Assembly (NCBI GenBank): GCA_903953895.1
Contig: CAJBLH010000238.1
Span: 62,001 to 126,000 of the forward strand
Direction of reading: 5' to 3'
From: an uncultured Desulfobacteraceae bacterium
GTDB lineage: Bacteria; Desulfobacterota; Desulfobacteria; Desulfobacterales; Desulfatirhabdiaceae
Length of the DNA: 64,000 nucleotides
Under the pieces are notes generated by a model. It had not been told where the DNA came from, searched no databases, and was given only the letters and a program-made list of their open reading frames with translations. Positions 54,518 through 62,891 of this stretch are shown here, in pieces. Made by a program: the position numbers and the translations under genes. How positions within the stretch are numbered: the stretch's first letter is position 1; each line of letters starts with the position of its first letter.

Positions 54518-55521
54518 ACCGAACGGCGATCGTTGCGCTGGCGCTGGTGCTGTGTGCCGGAACGAATACAATCGTCCTTTCTCATGAGTCGCAGCCCGGG
54601 ATACTCGAACTCAGGCAGGTTTCCAGGGATCGCTATGAAGTGACTTGGCGTGCGCCGATCTACTATGGCCGGCCGCATCCTGCCCGGCTTGTATTGCCTG
54701 AGGGCTGGAAGGATACGGTCGAACCAACGGTGAGGATGCTCCCTGACTCACAGGTCTTCCGGCGTGTCGTGACCGTCGGTGACAGGGGCGTGGAAGGAAT
54801 CGACCTGCGATTCACGGGCCTTGAGAAAACCGTAACGGATGTCTTTGTGAGATTGAACCGGCTCGACGGCACCATGATGACAGTTGTCGCACGGCCGTCA
54901 AAGCCTTTTGCGAAGCTACGGGGTGAGCGGGCCTGGCATGTAACGGCTGGAGAGTTTATCGGCCTTGGGTTTCATCACATCCTCTCGGGGGTCGATCACC
55001 TGCTCTTTGTCTTGGGGTTGCTTCTGATCGTCAATGGCAGAATGATTCTGCTGAAGACCATTACATCTTTTACAGTGGCGCACAGCATCACATTGGCCGC
55101 TGCCACGCTGGGGTATGCGAGTGCCCCGCTGCCGCCGCTCAATGCGGCCATCGCTCTGTCGATCCTGTTTCTCGGCCCCGAGATCGTCCGCTCGTGGAAC
55201 GGACAGACGAGCCTGACGATCCGCTATCCCTGGGTCGTGGCTTTCCTGTTCGGATTGCTGCACGGCTTCGGGTTTGCCAGCGGCCTGACAACAACCGGCA
55301 TGCCCAAATCGGAGATCCCGCTGTCGCTGCTTTTCTTCAATGCCGGGGTCGAAGCAGGTCAGCTCGTCTTTGTGTTCACAGCGCTTGCCCTGGTGCGGTC
55401 GTTCAAAATCCTGGAAGTCCAGTGGCCTCGCTGGGCCGAAGCACTGCCCGGGTATGCGGTCGGCAGTCTTGGGGCGTACTGGACAATCCAGCGGACGGCT
55501 ATTCTGATTGGAGGGTTTTGA
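54514..55521 (+). CDS. HupE/UreJ-family membrane protein with extracytoplasmic N-terminal domain
   Basis: A 335-residue protein. A signal peptide (ending VLSHESQ) and a ~125-residue extracytoplasmic domain precede a membrane domain of about seven helices. The His-rich start GLGFHHILSGVDHLLFVLG and the motif FGLLHGFGFASGL match the HupE/UreJ_2 family. In better-known members these His residues pass nickel or cobalt. It is coupled to the parvulin gene by an ATGA overlap. Confidence 0.88.
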   Translation: MNRTAIVALALVLCAGTNTIVLSHESQPGILELRQVSRDRYEVTWRAPIYYGRPHPARLVLPEGWKDTVEPTVRMLPDSQVFRRVVTVGDRGVEGIDLRFTGLEKTVTDVFVRLNRLDGTMMTVVARPSKPFAKLRGERAWHVTAGEFIGLGFHHILSGVDHLLFVLGLLLIVNGRMILLKTITSFTVAHSITLAAATLGYASAPLPPLNAAIALSILFLGPEIVRSWNGQTSLTIRYPWVVAFLFGLLHGFGFASGLTTTGMPKSEIPLSLLFFNAGVEAGQLVFVFTALALVRSFKILEVQWPRWAEALPGYAVGSLGAYWTIQRTAILIGGF

Positions 55522-55525
55522 GAAT

Positions 55526-56134
55526 ATGAGATGCATCCGGAGTTCTACAGGACCATCCATCGTCTTTGTCATGGCTTTATCTCTGCCGTGGAGTTCACCC
55601 GCTCTGGCACATGTCGAGCAGGGTCAGGCTGCCGGATTCCTGATCGGTCTGCAGCACCCCTGGTCAGGGTTTGACCACGTTCTGGCCATGATCGCAGTGG
55701 GGTTGTGGGGGGCGCAACTGGGCGCTCCCGCAATGTGGCTGTTGCCAGTAACGTTTCCAATGGTGATGGCATTCGGCGGAATGCTCGGCCTGATGGGCGT
55801 CAAGCTGCCGGGAATCGAAATCGGCATCGCACTGTCTGCGGTCATGCTCGGAGTGATGGTACTGGCAGAGGCACGGCCGAAATTGATGCTGGCAGCGTCA
55901 CTGGTTAGCTTTTTCGCGGTTTTCCACGGCCATGCCCACGGTACGGAACTTCCACCGGGACAAAACGGTCTGCTCTACAGCATGGGTTTTGTCATTGCCA
56001 CGGGATTTTTGCACGGACTTGGGATTTTGCTCGGCCTGCTCCACCGCTGGCCCGCGGGCAAACTTGCCTTGCGGAGTGCTGGCGCGTTTATTGCCGTTAT
56101 GGGCGTGACTTTTCTCTGGGGTGCGCTGAAGTGA
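55526..56134 (+). CDS. HupE/UreJ-family metal transporter-like protein
   Basis: A 202-residue membrane protein with a signal peptide (ending ALAHVEQ). It has the HupE motif HPWSGFDHVLAMIAVGLWG and FHGHAHGTELP, giving the conserved His/Asp pattern associated with nickel or cobalt permeation, with about six membrane helices. Start 55526 has a GGAGG site 10 bases upstream inside the end of the preceding gene. The stop overlaps the next GTG start. Confidence 0.88.
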   Translation: MRCIRSSTGPSIVFVMALSLPWSSPALAHVEQGQAAGFLIGLQHPWSGFDHVLAMIAVGLWGAQLGAPAMWLLPVTFPMVMAFGGMLGLMGVKLPGIEIGIALSAVMLGVMVLAEARPKLMLAASLVSFFAVFHGHAHGTELPPGQNGLLYSMGFVIATGFLHGLGILLGLLHRWPAGKLALRSAGAFIAVMGVTFLWGALK

Positions 56135-56745
56135 GAACATGGCGTACAAAACATGCAGGGCTTGGAGGCGTATTGGCCGGCATCGCCTCCCTGTGCTGTC
56201 CTTCATCCGCCGCCGCTCATCTGGTGATGACCGGCATGGGTCCGGTTTACGACGGAATCGGCCATCTCCTGTTGACACCCGAGGACCTTGTTGCGGCGCT
56301 GTCACTTGCGCTGTACGCGGGACTTCGGGGGCCCATTTCCGGAAGAAGAACGATGTTCCTGCTGCCGTTCGCCTGGCTCATCGGGGGAATTGCGGGGTTA
56401 GCGGTGAACGCCTTGCCTACGTTCCCCGTCTCCGCCGTATCCTTTCTTGTCACAGGCGGACTGGTGGCTGCGGACTTTTACATGCCGGTTTCTGCCGTTA
56501 TGGTACTTGGGATCGTATTCGGTTTTGCTCATGGTTTTCTTAACGGTGTTGCACTGAATGAAGGAGCAGGCATTTTGGGACTGCTCGGCATCATGATAAT
56601 GCTTTTTATTCTTACAGCGTTTGCAGCAGCCCTTGTCGTATCGCTCAATAAACCCTGGGCAAGGATTGCCGTCCGCGTGTCCGGGAGCTGGACATTTGCT
56701 ATCGGATTGCTGATGCTCGGATGGTTCATCCGTGAAGCCAAGTGA
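56131..56745 (+). CDS. Divergent HupE/UreJ-like membrane protein
   Basis: A 204-residue protein that begins at GTG 56131, overlapping the previous stop. After an N-terminal signal-like stretch ending SSAAAHLVMT it reads GPVYDGIGHLLLTPEDLVAA, then about six helices, with FGFAHGFLNGVALNEGAG near the middle. The His and Asp pattern of HupE is only partly kept, so its metal role is less certain than for the two genes before it. It ends the DUF3604-parvulin-HupE block. Confidence 0.75.
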   Translation: MRTWRTKHAGLGGVLAGIASLCCPSSAAAHLVMTGMGPVYDGIGHLLLTPEDLVAALSLALYAGLRGPISGRRTMFLLPFAWLIGGIAGLAVNALPTFPVSAVSFLVTGGLVAADFYMPVSAVMVLGIVFGFAHGFLNGVALNEGAGILGLLGIMIMLFILTAFAAALVVSLNKPWARIAVRVSGSWTFAIGLLMLGWFIREAK

Positions 56746-56893
56746 TGGTATCATTTTCACGTAATAGATCACTTCGAATATGGCCAATCATGAACTAAGT
56801 GGAACTTGAGTTTCTTCTCACATATAATGAGCACTCTTGTGCAACATCTGAGGACATGATATTTTTCAACATGCTATCTCAAAAAAACTAAAT

Positions 56894-56962
56894 TTTTGAA
56901 TGGGCTCTGAATGCATGGATCGGCAATCCATCACCCTCGCACAGGACACCGTGGATAGGTGA
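56894..56962 (+). pseudogene. Internally deleted relic of an anSME gene
   Basis: The left part, TTTTGAATGGGCTCTGAATG to GGCAATCCATC, matches anSME at 50885-50923. It is joined directly to ACCCTCGCACAG and onward to the stop, matching 51336-51368. About 410 bp between these points is missing; the join falls in a short shared word (ATCrCCC). The relic ends 76 bp before the Cys-rich gene. Confidence 0.85.
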
Positions 56963-57038
56963 CTGGAATAATCGCTTGATTCTTCTGGAAATCGCGTGGT
57001 GAAGTTGTGGTGGCCACAAAAACAAGAAAGGAAAACCC

Positions 57039-57395
57039 ATGAGATACAGGATCATCGTTTTTCTCGTTATTACCCTGTCGGTAGCTGTCCAGGTGCATGC
57101 AGATTGTATGAACGACTCGTATGGGCGACGCATGTGCGGGAAAGGTCAATGTAAAATGAGTCAATATGGAAAGGTACTCTGTGCCAGAGAAGGAGGTGGC
57201 GCCGCCAACAATAAAAACGATAATGTTCAGTGCGGAATCGGATATTGTATCGTGGACGATTACAATCGGGTGTGGTGTTCCACAATACCGGGCGGGAAAG
57301 CTTATATCGATGAGAACGGCAAAATTGTCTGTGCCGGAGAGTGTGAACGGGGTAAGGCATCCTACTGCGAAGATGCCAAGGTTGCGGAAGATTGA
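57039..57395 (+). CDS. Small exported Cys-rich repeat protein, function unknown
   Basis: A 118-residue protein with a signal peptide to about residue 21 (VQVHAD). The mature part holds ten Cys. The spacing C-x4-C-x9-C occurs twice: first around CGKGQC and YGKVLC, then around CGIGYC and YNRVWC. A preceding C-x9-C and a final C-x3-C-x7-C extend the pattern. The regular spacing suggests tandem disulfide-linked hairpins in the periplasm; no haem motif occurs. I do not recognise the family. AAAGGAAAA precedes the start, and the gene lies 28 bp upstream of a FadL-type channel gene. Fossils at 27247 and 56894 show it next to anSME sequence. Confidence 0.8.
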   Translation: MRYRIIVFLVITLSVAVQVHADCMNDSYGRRMCGKGQCKMSQYGKVLCAREGGGAANNKNDNVQCGIGYCIVDDYNRVWCSTIPGGKAYIDENGKIVCAGECERGKASYCEDAKVAED

Positions 57396-57423
57396 TTGCA
57401 GACTGGAACAAGGGGAATGACCA

Positions 57424-58713
57424 ATGGAAAGACCAAAATTAAAATGCTTTTTCTGGTTGATCGTTTTGCTGGTTGCTGAAGTTGTGGCTGTCCATGGATC
57501 GCTCTGGGCCGGCGGGATTTCACTGTACGAGATCGGAACGCCCGATCTGGGGCTGGCATCTGCCGGCTATGCCGCCCGCGCGCAGGATGCTTCTACGGTC
57601 TTTACGAATCCAGCGGGGATGAGTTTTCTTGAAACTTCCCAGGTGATGGGCGGGTTGCAGACACTTTACGGCAATATGGAATTCAGCGCCAACCTGGGTA
57701 CCACCGTTTCTGGCAGTAACGGTGGGAATGCTGTTGGTTGGCTTCCGGGAGCAAGTCTTTTTGCCACCCAGAAATTGAACAAGGATTGGAGCATCGGCTT
57801 TGGCATGCTTTCCTATTTCGGCCTCAGCGAAAGCTATGACGACAATTGGGTTGGCCGCTACTATGTCAAGAAATCATCCCTGATCGGAATGACGCTGACG
57901 CCTGCCGCCAGCTACCGGGTCAATGACTGGCTCTCTCTTGGGGCCGGTCTCAATATGATGTACGGTTATCTCGACACCGAGGTTGCCGTCAACAATTTAG
58001 GGGATACGCGACCGGACGGGCAGCTCAAAATCAAGGACACCGAGTGGGGCTATGGTGGAAACTTTGGAATTCTGGTGGAGCCGATGACCGGAACTCGCTT
58101 CGGGCTCACCTATCTGACGGAAGTCAATCTCAAATTTTCCGAAATACCTGAATTCAGCGGTCTCGACACCGGCCTGGAAACCCTTTTAAGAAATCGGGGG
58201 CTGACGACAAACAATCTGGACTTGAGCATGAACGTTCCTCAGATGGTCATGTTCAGCGCCAATCGGAACGTGAATGAAAAATGGTCAATTTTAGGCAATA
58301 TCGGTTGGCAGAACTGGTCCCGGTTCGGCATGGTCGATGTCGGGATCAACTCAACCGATCCCCGAACCTTGACGGTGGATAACGATTACAAAGACACTTG
58401 GCATGTGGCCCTGGGTACCCAGTACCATTATTCTCCGTTATGGACGTTCACCGGCGGTATTGCCTATGACAGCTCCGCCGTCGACAGCGACAAACGAACG
58501 GTCACCCTCCCCATGGCAGAGGCCTGGCGGTTTGCTTTGGGCACGCAGTATGCCATCCGTTCAGACCTGACGCTCGGCGTAGCCTATGAGTTTATGTGGA
58601 ATGGCGATATGTCCGTGAACCAGTCCCGCGGTACTGAGGCAGGAACGGTGACGGGCGCATATCACAACGCCAGTTTCAGCTTTGTTGCACTGAATCTGAG
58701 CTGGAAGTATTAG
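57424..58713 (+). CDS. FadL/OmpP1/TodX-family outer-membrane channel
   Basis: A 429-residue protein with a signal peptide (to about residue 30). The mature N-terminus GISLYEIGTPDLGLASAGYA and the hallmark NPAGMSFLE form the hatch region of FadL-type barrels. The chain ends in FVALNLSWKY, an aromatic outer-membrane terminus. Such channels carry long-chain fatty acids or aromatic hydrocarbons through the outer membrane. With the Cys-rich protein gene just upstream and sulfatases nearby it may import a hydrophobic sulfated or desulfated product (inference). Confidence 0.92.
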   Translation: MERPKLKCFFWLIVLLVAEVVAVHGSLWAGGISLYEIGTPDLGLASAGYAARAQDASTVFTNPAGMSFLETSQVMGGLQTLYGNMEFSANLGTTVSGSNGGNAVGWLPGASLFATQKLNKDWSIGFGMLSYFGLSESYDDNWVGRYYVKKSSLIGMTLTPAASYRVNDWLSLGAGLNMMYGYLDTEVAVNNLGDTRPDGQLKIKDTEWGYGGNFGILVEPMTGTRFGLTYLTEVNLKFSEIPEFSGLDTGLETLLRNRGLTTNNLDLSMNVPQMVMFSANRNVNEKWSILGNIGWQNWSRFGMVDVGINSTDPRTLTVDNDYKDTWHVALGTQYHYSPLWTFTGGIAYDSSAVDSDKRTVTLPMAEAWRFALGTQYAIRSDLTLGVAYEFMWNGDMSVNQSRGTEAGTVTGAYHNASFSFVALNLSWKY

Positions 58714-58814
58714 TACCTTTATTTTAGATGCTGTTCGTCCAACTCTTCAAGAATGAGATGCCACTGGCAGTGTGAAACCCTGCAGATATAATCTATATAG
58801 ATGGGAGGAAAATG

Positions 58815-59282
58815 ATGAGAGGGAGGATTTGTTTTTTGTTAACAACCGTTTTTTTTAGCATATGGGGACAGGCTTTGGCCCAGCAGGACTTTATCGTCTA
58901 TCCGTCCCAGGGGCAGAGTCAGCAGAAAATGGAAAAAGACCAATTCGAATGCCACAACTGGGCCAAGCAGCAGACAGGATTCGATCCCAGGGCGGCAAGT
59001 TCTTCGCCGCCGCCGGATTCCCAATCGAACACCGGCAAAGGGGTGGTCAAAGGCGGAGCCGTTGGCGCACTTGGCGGACTGGCCATCGGCTCCCTCTCCG
59101 GCAATGCGGGAGCGGGGGCAGCCATCGGTGCAACAGCCGGGGGTGTTTTCGGCGGGCTGAAAGCCAAAAACAAGCAGGACAAGTCAGAGCAAGCTCAGCA
59201 GCAATATTATCAGCAACGGCTTGACGAATATAATCGCGCCTGCAGAGCCTGCCTGATCGGACGCGGCTATACCGTGCAGTAA
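58815..59282 (+). CDS. Glycine-zipper envelope protein
   Basis: A 155-residue exported protein. The signal peptide ends ALAQQD. The middle region has a glycine-zipper stretch (GGAVGALGGLAIGSLSGNAG; GAAIGATAGGVFGG) that can insert in or span a membrane. The N-terminal mature part has ECHNWAKQQTGFDP, and the C-terminal part is Gln-rich and ends CLIGRGYTVQ. The GGAGG site favours ATG 58815 over 58812. Related proteins are common small outer-envelope components of unknown role. Confidence 0.8.
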   Translation: MRGRICFLLTTVFFSIWGQALAQQDFIVYPSQGQSQQKMEKDQFECHNWAKQQTGFDPRAASSSPPPDSQSNTGKGVVKGGAVGALGGLAIGSLSGNAGAGAAIGATAGGVFGGLKAKNKQDKSEQAQQQYYQQRLDEYNRACRACLIGRGYTVQ

Positions 59283-59374
59283 TCTCGACCTGCATTGAAA
59301 AGCTAGCCCCGTTGGACCAACCCGTGCTGTATTTTTCAGAAATAAATTGTCAAAGATAAAAATGGAGGGAAAAA

Positions 59375-59806
59375 ATGAAAAAAGCAGGAATATGCTGCAT
59401 CGTCTTTGCAATGTCCGTATTCATACCCATGGTGACAGAGGCAGCGGATTTTGACGGTTCCAAACCACTGCTGTGTTCTATCATTTCGGTGATTGAATGC
59501 ACACCTGCCGAAAATCGCACTGTCAGTGCTGAAACCATTGGCATGCCGCAGTTTATCATGGTCGATGCCGCCAAGATGAAAATCTGGCCGGCCATGGACA
59601 AGGAGGGAAAGAAGACCAGCGAAATCAAGCGGGTGGATCATGTAGGAGGAAACCTGATCCTTCAGGGCGTTGATGAAGGGATCGACAAAAATCGGGAAGC
59701 CGTAAGCTGGACAGCGACTATCTCTGAAGAAACGGGCAAATTCGTTTTGACGGCAGCCGGAGATCAGGTGGCCTTCGTCGTGTTTGGTGCATGTCTGCCG
59801 CTATAG
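59375..59806 (+). CDS. Exported protein of unknown function
   Basis: A 143-residue protein with a signal peptide (ending VTEAADF). The mature part contains LLCSIISVIECTPAENRTVS, PQFIMVDAAKMKIWP and a C-terminal TAAGDQVAFVVFGAC. Three Cys are present outside the signal. I cannot place it in a named family. A GGAGGG site lies before the start, and a strong hairpin with a T-run follows the stop. Confidence 0.65.
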   Translation: MKKAGICCIVFAMSVFIPMVTEAADFDGSKPLLCSIISVIECTPAENRTVSAETIGMPQFIMVDAAKMKIWPAMDKEGKKTSEIKRVDHVGGNLILQGVDEGIDKNREAVSWTATISEETGKFVLTAAGDQVAFVVFGACLPL

Positions 59807-59883
59807 CGTTTTCTATCGGCGAAACAGCCGGGGGTTGGCAAACGGGCGGATGTGGTTCGTCGTTACTGGAACCCTCACCCCAA

Positions 59884-59911
59884 CCCTCTCCCGAAGGGAG
59901 AGGGAGTTTTT
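59884..59911 (+). terminator. Hairpin with T-run (REP-like), likely terminator
   Basis: CCCTCTCCC (59884-59892), loop GAA, GGGAGAGGG (59896-59904), then AG and five T. It is a perfect nine-bp stem of the dispersed CCCTCTCCCnnnGGGAGAGGG type. Placed between the convergent genes ending at 59806 and 59940, it can terminate the plus-strand transcript. Confidence 0.75.
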
Positions 59912-59939
59912 GAGCATTCGGAAAGTTTACTTCCGGCTG

Positions 59940-60431
59940 TTAACGCAGCAATGGAATCTGTGTGGACAGCTCGTATTGCAAAGCCAACTGGATTTTGTTT
60001 TCCAGTTGGTAATATTTCAGGACTTTGGTTTTGGGTACGGCTTTGGTGAATTTGGGCAGAAAATCTTTTTTCAACTGGATGCGTTTGGCATCGATGGCCA
60101 ATGAATCTTTGACCAGTTTATCCGCAGCCGATTCCGACATCAATTTGTAATTTTCGGCGAATTCCACAATCAGTTTTCCTGTAGATTCATTGATTTTCTG
60201 CAGCTCTTTCTGGTAGTTCTCATACAGCGGCCAGAATGCTTTTGCCTCGGATTCCGTCAGTTCCATCACGGTTGCCACAATTAACTTTTTATCAGCCCGG
60301 ATTTTTTCAAGAAAAGCCTGGAATGTATCAGCCGATGGGTCTGCTGAGGGGCTTTGACTCAAGGCGCTGCCGCTGCCGCAAATCAGCAATCCAAAAACCA
60401 GGGCTGCAATCATCATTCGTTTTGGGGTCAT
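59940..60431 (-). CDS. Exported helical protein (Spy/CpxP-like in character)
   Basis: A 163-residue protein with a signal peptide ending GSALSQ. The mature part is almost all helix, with MELTESEAKAFWPLYENYQK and DFLPKFTKAVPKTKVLKYYQ. Its LTE-EA--FWPLY words resemble LTxxQ-type periplasmic chaperone-like proteins, but the match is weak. Start 60431 was chosen because AAGGAG precedes it; an upstream in-frame reading lacks a signal peptide. The SYLF gene lies 96 bp upstream and may be cotranscribed. Confidence 0.7.
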   Translation of the reverse strand: MTPKRMMIAALVFGLLICGSGSALSQSPSADPSADTFQAFLEKIRADKKLIVATVMELTESEAKAFWPLYENYQKELQKINESTGKLIVEFAENYKLMSESAADKLVKDSLAIDAKRIQLKKDFLPKFTKAVPKTKVLKYYQLENKIQLALQYELSTQIPLLR

Positions 60432-60527
60432 CACAAATTTCTCCTTTTTGTTTTGTTGAAGAGTTGTCCAATTGATGTGTCTGCTTGACCACATCGTCTC
60501 TTACATCCTTTTCCTGTTTACTGACTG

Positions 60528-61097
60528 TTATTTCTTGCCAGGGGTAATTTTGGTGATTTTGGTGCCCTGGATACCCATTCCGGCCATCAGACCTTTTTGA
60601 CTGAAGAAAAATGCATAAACAGCTTCTTTGGCTGTCGTGGAAGACAATGTCTTGGCAAAACCCTGATCTACAACAACGACGGAGGGTCCCACACCAACCT
60701 CCCATCCATCGCTGTTATACAGGTAATTCAGAGCTTCCTGATCGGTAAAAAAGAGGACATAACCAAACGATTGCGCTCCTGCCTGGAACCCGTAAGAAGC
60801 GGCAACGGTATTATAGTAGCCGGTAGTCTTTCCATCGATGCGAAGTGCACCCTCCCCGTATTGTCCGGCGATAATAAAACCGCCCTTGATGATGCTGGGA
60901 AAAACCAATATTCCTTTGGCGATTTTGGACAGTTCTCTGGCGGCTGGAGAACCGGCGTAAAGCTTTTTAAGCGCATTGTTGACGTCTCGGTCGATCTGAG
61001 CGGCGGTGTCCGCCAGGGCCGGCTGAGAAAATCCCGTAACCAGGAAGGCCGACATCAGAATAACTGCAATGACAGTGAAACAAGATGTGTGACGCAT
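60528..61097 (-). CDS. SYLF (Ysc84-type) lipid-binding domain protein, exported
   Basis: A 189-residue protein with a signal peptide (ending PALADTA). The remainder is a single SYLF domain: LSKIAKGILVFPSIIKGGFI, GQYGEGALR and GFQAGAQSFGYVLFFTDQEA. SYLF domains bind phosphoinositides in eukaryotes; bacterial periplasmic versions are thought to bind lipids or form filaments. AAGGAGGA precedes the start. Confidence 0.88.
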   Translation of the reverse strand: MRHTSCFTVIAVILMSAFLVTGFSQPALADTAAQIDRDVNNALKKLYAGSPAARELSKIAKGILVFPSIIKGGFIIAGQYGEGALRIDGKTTGYYNTVAASYGFQAGAQSFGYVLFFTDQEALNYLYNSDGWEVGVGPSVVVVDQGFAKTLSSTTAKEAVYAFFFSQKGLMAGMGIQGTKITKITPGKK

Positions 61098-61670
61098 AAA
61101 ATCCTCCTTTTTTAATAAATTGCATCCGGATGTTAAATTTGCTGCATTATCGGTCGTCAGCGTATTCTAATTCTATTTAAATTCTGAACCACCCATAACC
61201 AGTTTTGTTTTCTCGTATTGCTTTGTCCTGAGATTCTACAAAAGATGTGAAAAACGGTTCTGGCTGTGCGAAAATGACAACGCTCCCTTTTTGGTTTCAG
61301 ATAGGGCACTTTAACCGCAAGCCCATCATTTTTCAAGTGACTTTTAGAAAAAAATGATACATGATAAGCGAGTATGGTAGCTGGCCAGTCAGTAGAACAT
61401 TGAAGGGTTGATCATTGTAAAATCCAGAGTTCCACCGGCTGACTCATCTGCCATTGTCGTTCATTCCAATGGCAAACCAAAACCCGCATCTATTCCCAAA
61501 TAAAAAACTTGTGCATCGAGTAAAAAGAAGATGGGCAATACGAAGAAAAAGATATGAATTATGCACTCGGCCAGTTCGAGTATGAAATTTATCGATTTTA
61601 TGTATGAAATTAAGGGAGGTTTATCGGCGTGAGAGACACGATGGCAGGAATGCAACCGAAAGGAGTCCGT
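61098..61670. other. Intergenic region upstream of divergent SYLF and RND genes
   Basis: This 573-bp, AT-rich gap contains no open frame with a ribosome site before the RND adaptor gene. Near 61131-61156, AAATTTGCTGCATTATCGGTCG recalls one arm of the palindromic element (ATTTCGCTGCGTTATCGGTCGG), perhaps a half-copy. Promoters for both flanking genes must lie here but none is obvious. Confidence 0.45.
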
Positions 61671-62885
61671 ATGAAAGCCGGTTTGAAGGTAATGGTAAGC
61701 AGCGGGATAATCGTCTGCCTGTTATGGGGGGTGCTGTCAACGGTCGGATGCAAGGATAAAAAAGAGGCGGCGGCCCCGCCGCCGCCACCGATTGTTGAAG
61801 TCGTGCCGGTAGCCGTTCGCGATGTTCCCATCTATCAGGAATGGGTCGGCGCTTTGGACGGCAATGTCAATGCCGTCATCAGGCCCCAGGTTTCCGGTTA
61901 TCTGATCAAACAGAACTACTCCGAAGGGCAAACGGTGAAAAAAGGCCAGGTCCTCTTCGAGATCGATCCCCGAACCTTTCAGGCCGTTTTGAACCAGGCC
62001 AAGGGTGCGCTGAACCAGGCCAAGGGCGATCTGGCCCGGGCCGAGGCCGCCTATGCCACCGCCAAGGCCGACCTGGCGAGGGTCAAACCCCTTGCCGCCA
62101 AGAATGCCGTCTCTCAGAAGGATCTGGACGACGCCACCGGCAAGGAACTGGGCACCCACGCCTCGGTGGAAGCGGGCAAAGCCGCTGTCGTGGCTGCCGA
62201 GGCCAATGTGGAGTCTGCACAGTTAAACCTTGAGTTCACCAAGATTACCTCGCCGGTGGCGGGTATTGCCGGTATCGCCAAGACCCAGCTCGGCAACCTG
62301 GTGGGGCCGAGCTCTCCCCAGGAACTGACCACCATTTCCAGTGTCAATCCGATCAAGGCGTATATCAACGTCAGCGAGCGGGAATATCTGTCGATACGCG
62401 ACACCGGTCACAATATGGAGGAGGTTCCCTTGCAGTTGATCCTGGCCGACGGCAGCGTTTATCCGCGAAAAGGTAAGATCGCCCTGGCCGACCGGCAGAT
62501 CGATCTTACCACCGGCACCCTCAAGGTGGGGTCTCTCTTTCCCAATCCCGACGGAATACTTCGCCCTGGCGGTTTCGCCATGGTCAGGGCCCTGATGTCA
62601 GAAGAGAAAGGGGCACTGCTGGTTCCGCAGCGGGCTGTCAGCGACATTCAGGGCAAATACCTGGTGGCGGTGGTGGGAAGCGATAACAAGGTGGATATTC
62701 GTCAGGTCAAGGTAGGGGCACGGATTGGTTCCGACTGGATCATCAGCGAAGGACTGAAGCCGGGCGAAACCGTGGTGGCCGAGGGAACACAGAAAGTTCG
62801 TGCGGGTGTTATGGTAAACCCGAAGCCCTTCTCCCCCAATGCTCAGGAGAAAAAAGACGCCGTACCAACGGACGGAAAGAGGTAA
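61671..62885 (+). CDS. RND efflux pump periplasmic adaptor (MexE/AcrA-like lipoprotein)
   Basis: A 404-residue membrane-fusion protein. The lipobox LSTVGC at about residues 20-25 anchors it. The biotinyl-lipoyl halves start VIRPQVSGYLIKQNYSEG and TSPVAGIAGIAKTQLG, and a long Ala-rich coiled-coil hairpin lies between. The beta-barrel and membrane-proximal parts follow, with LVPQRAVSDIQGKYLVAVVG. It bridges the inner-membrane pump and an outer-membrane channel. Start 61671 has AAAGGAG directly upstream; an earlier GTG at 61629 is not needed. The pump gene starts six bases after its stop. Confidence 0.93.
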   Translation: MKAGLKVMVSSGIIVCLLWGVLSTVGCKDKKEAAAPPPPPIVEVVPVAVRDVPIYQEWVGALDGNVNAVIRPQVSGYLIKQNYSEGQTVKKGQVLFEIDPRTFQAVLNQAKGALNQAKGDLARAEAAYATAKADLARVKPLAAKNAVSQKDLDDATGKELGTHASVEAGKAAVVAAEANVESAQLNLEFTKITSPVAGIAGIAKTQLGNLVGPSSPQELTTISSVNPIKAYINVSEREYLSIRDTGHNMEEVPLQLILADGSVYPRKGKIALADRQIDLTTGTLKVGSLFPNPDGILRPGGFAMVRALMSEEKGALLVPQRAVSDIQGKYLVAVVGSDNKVDIRQVKVGARIGSDWIISEGLKPGETVVAEGTQKVRAGVMVNPKPFSPNAQEKKDAVPTDGKR

Positions 62886-62891
62886 CCCGCC

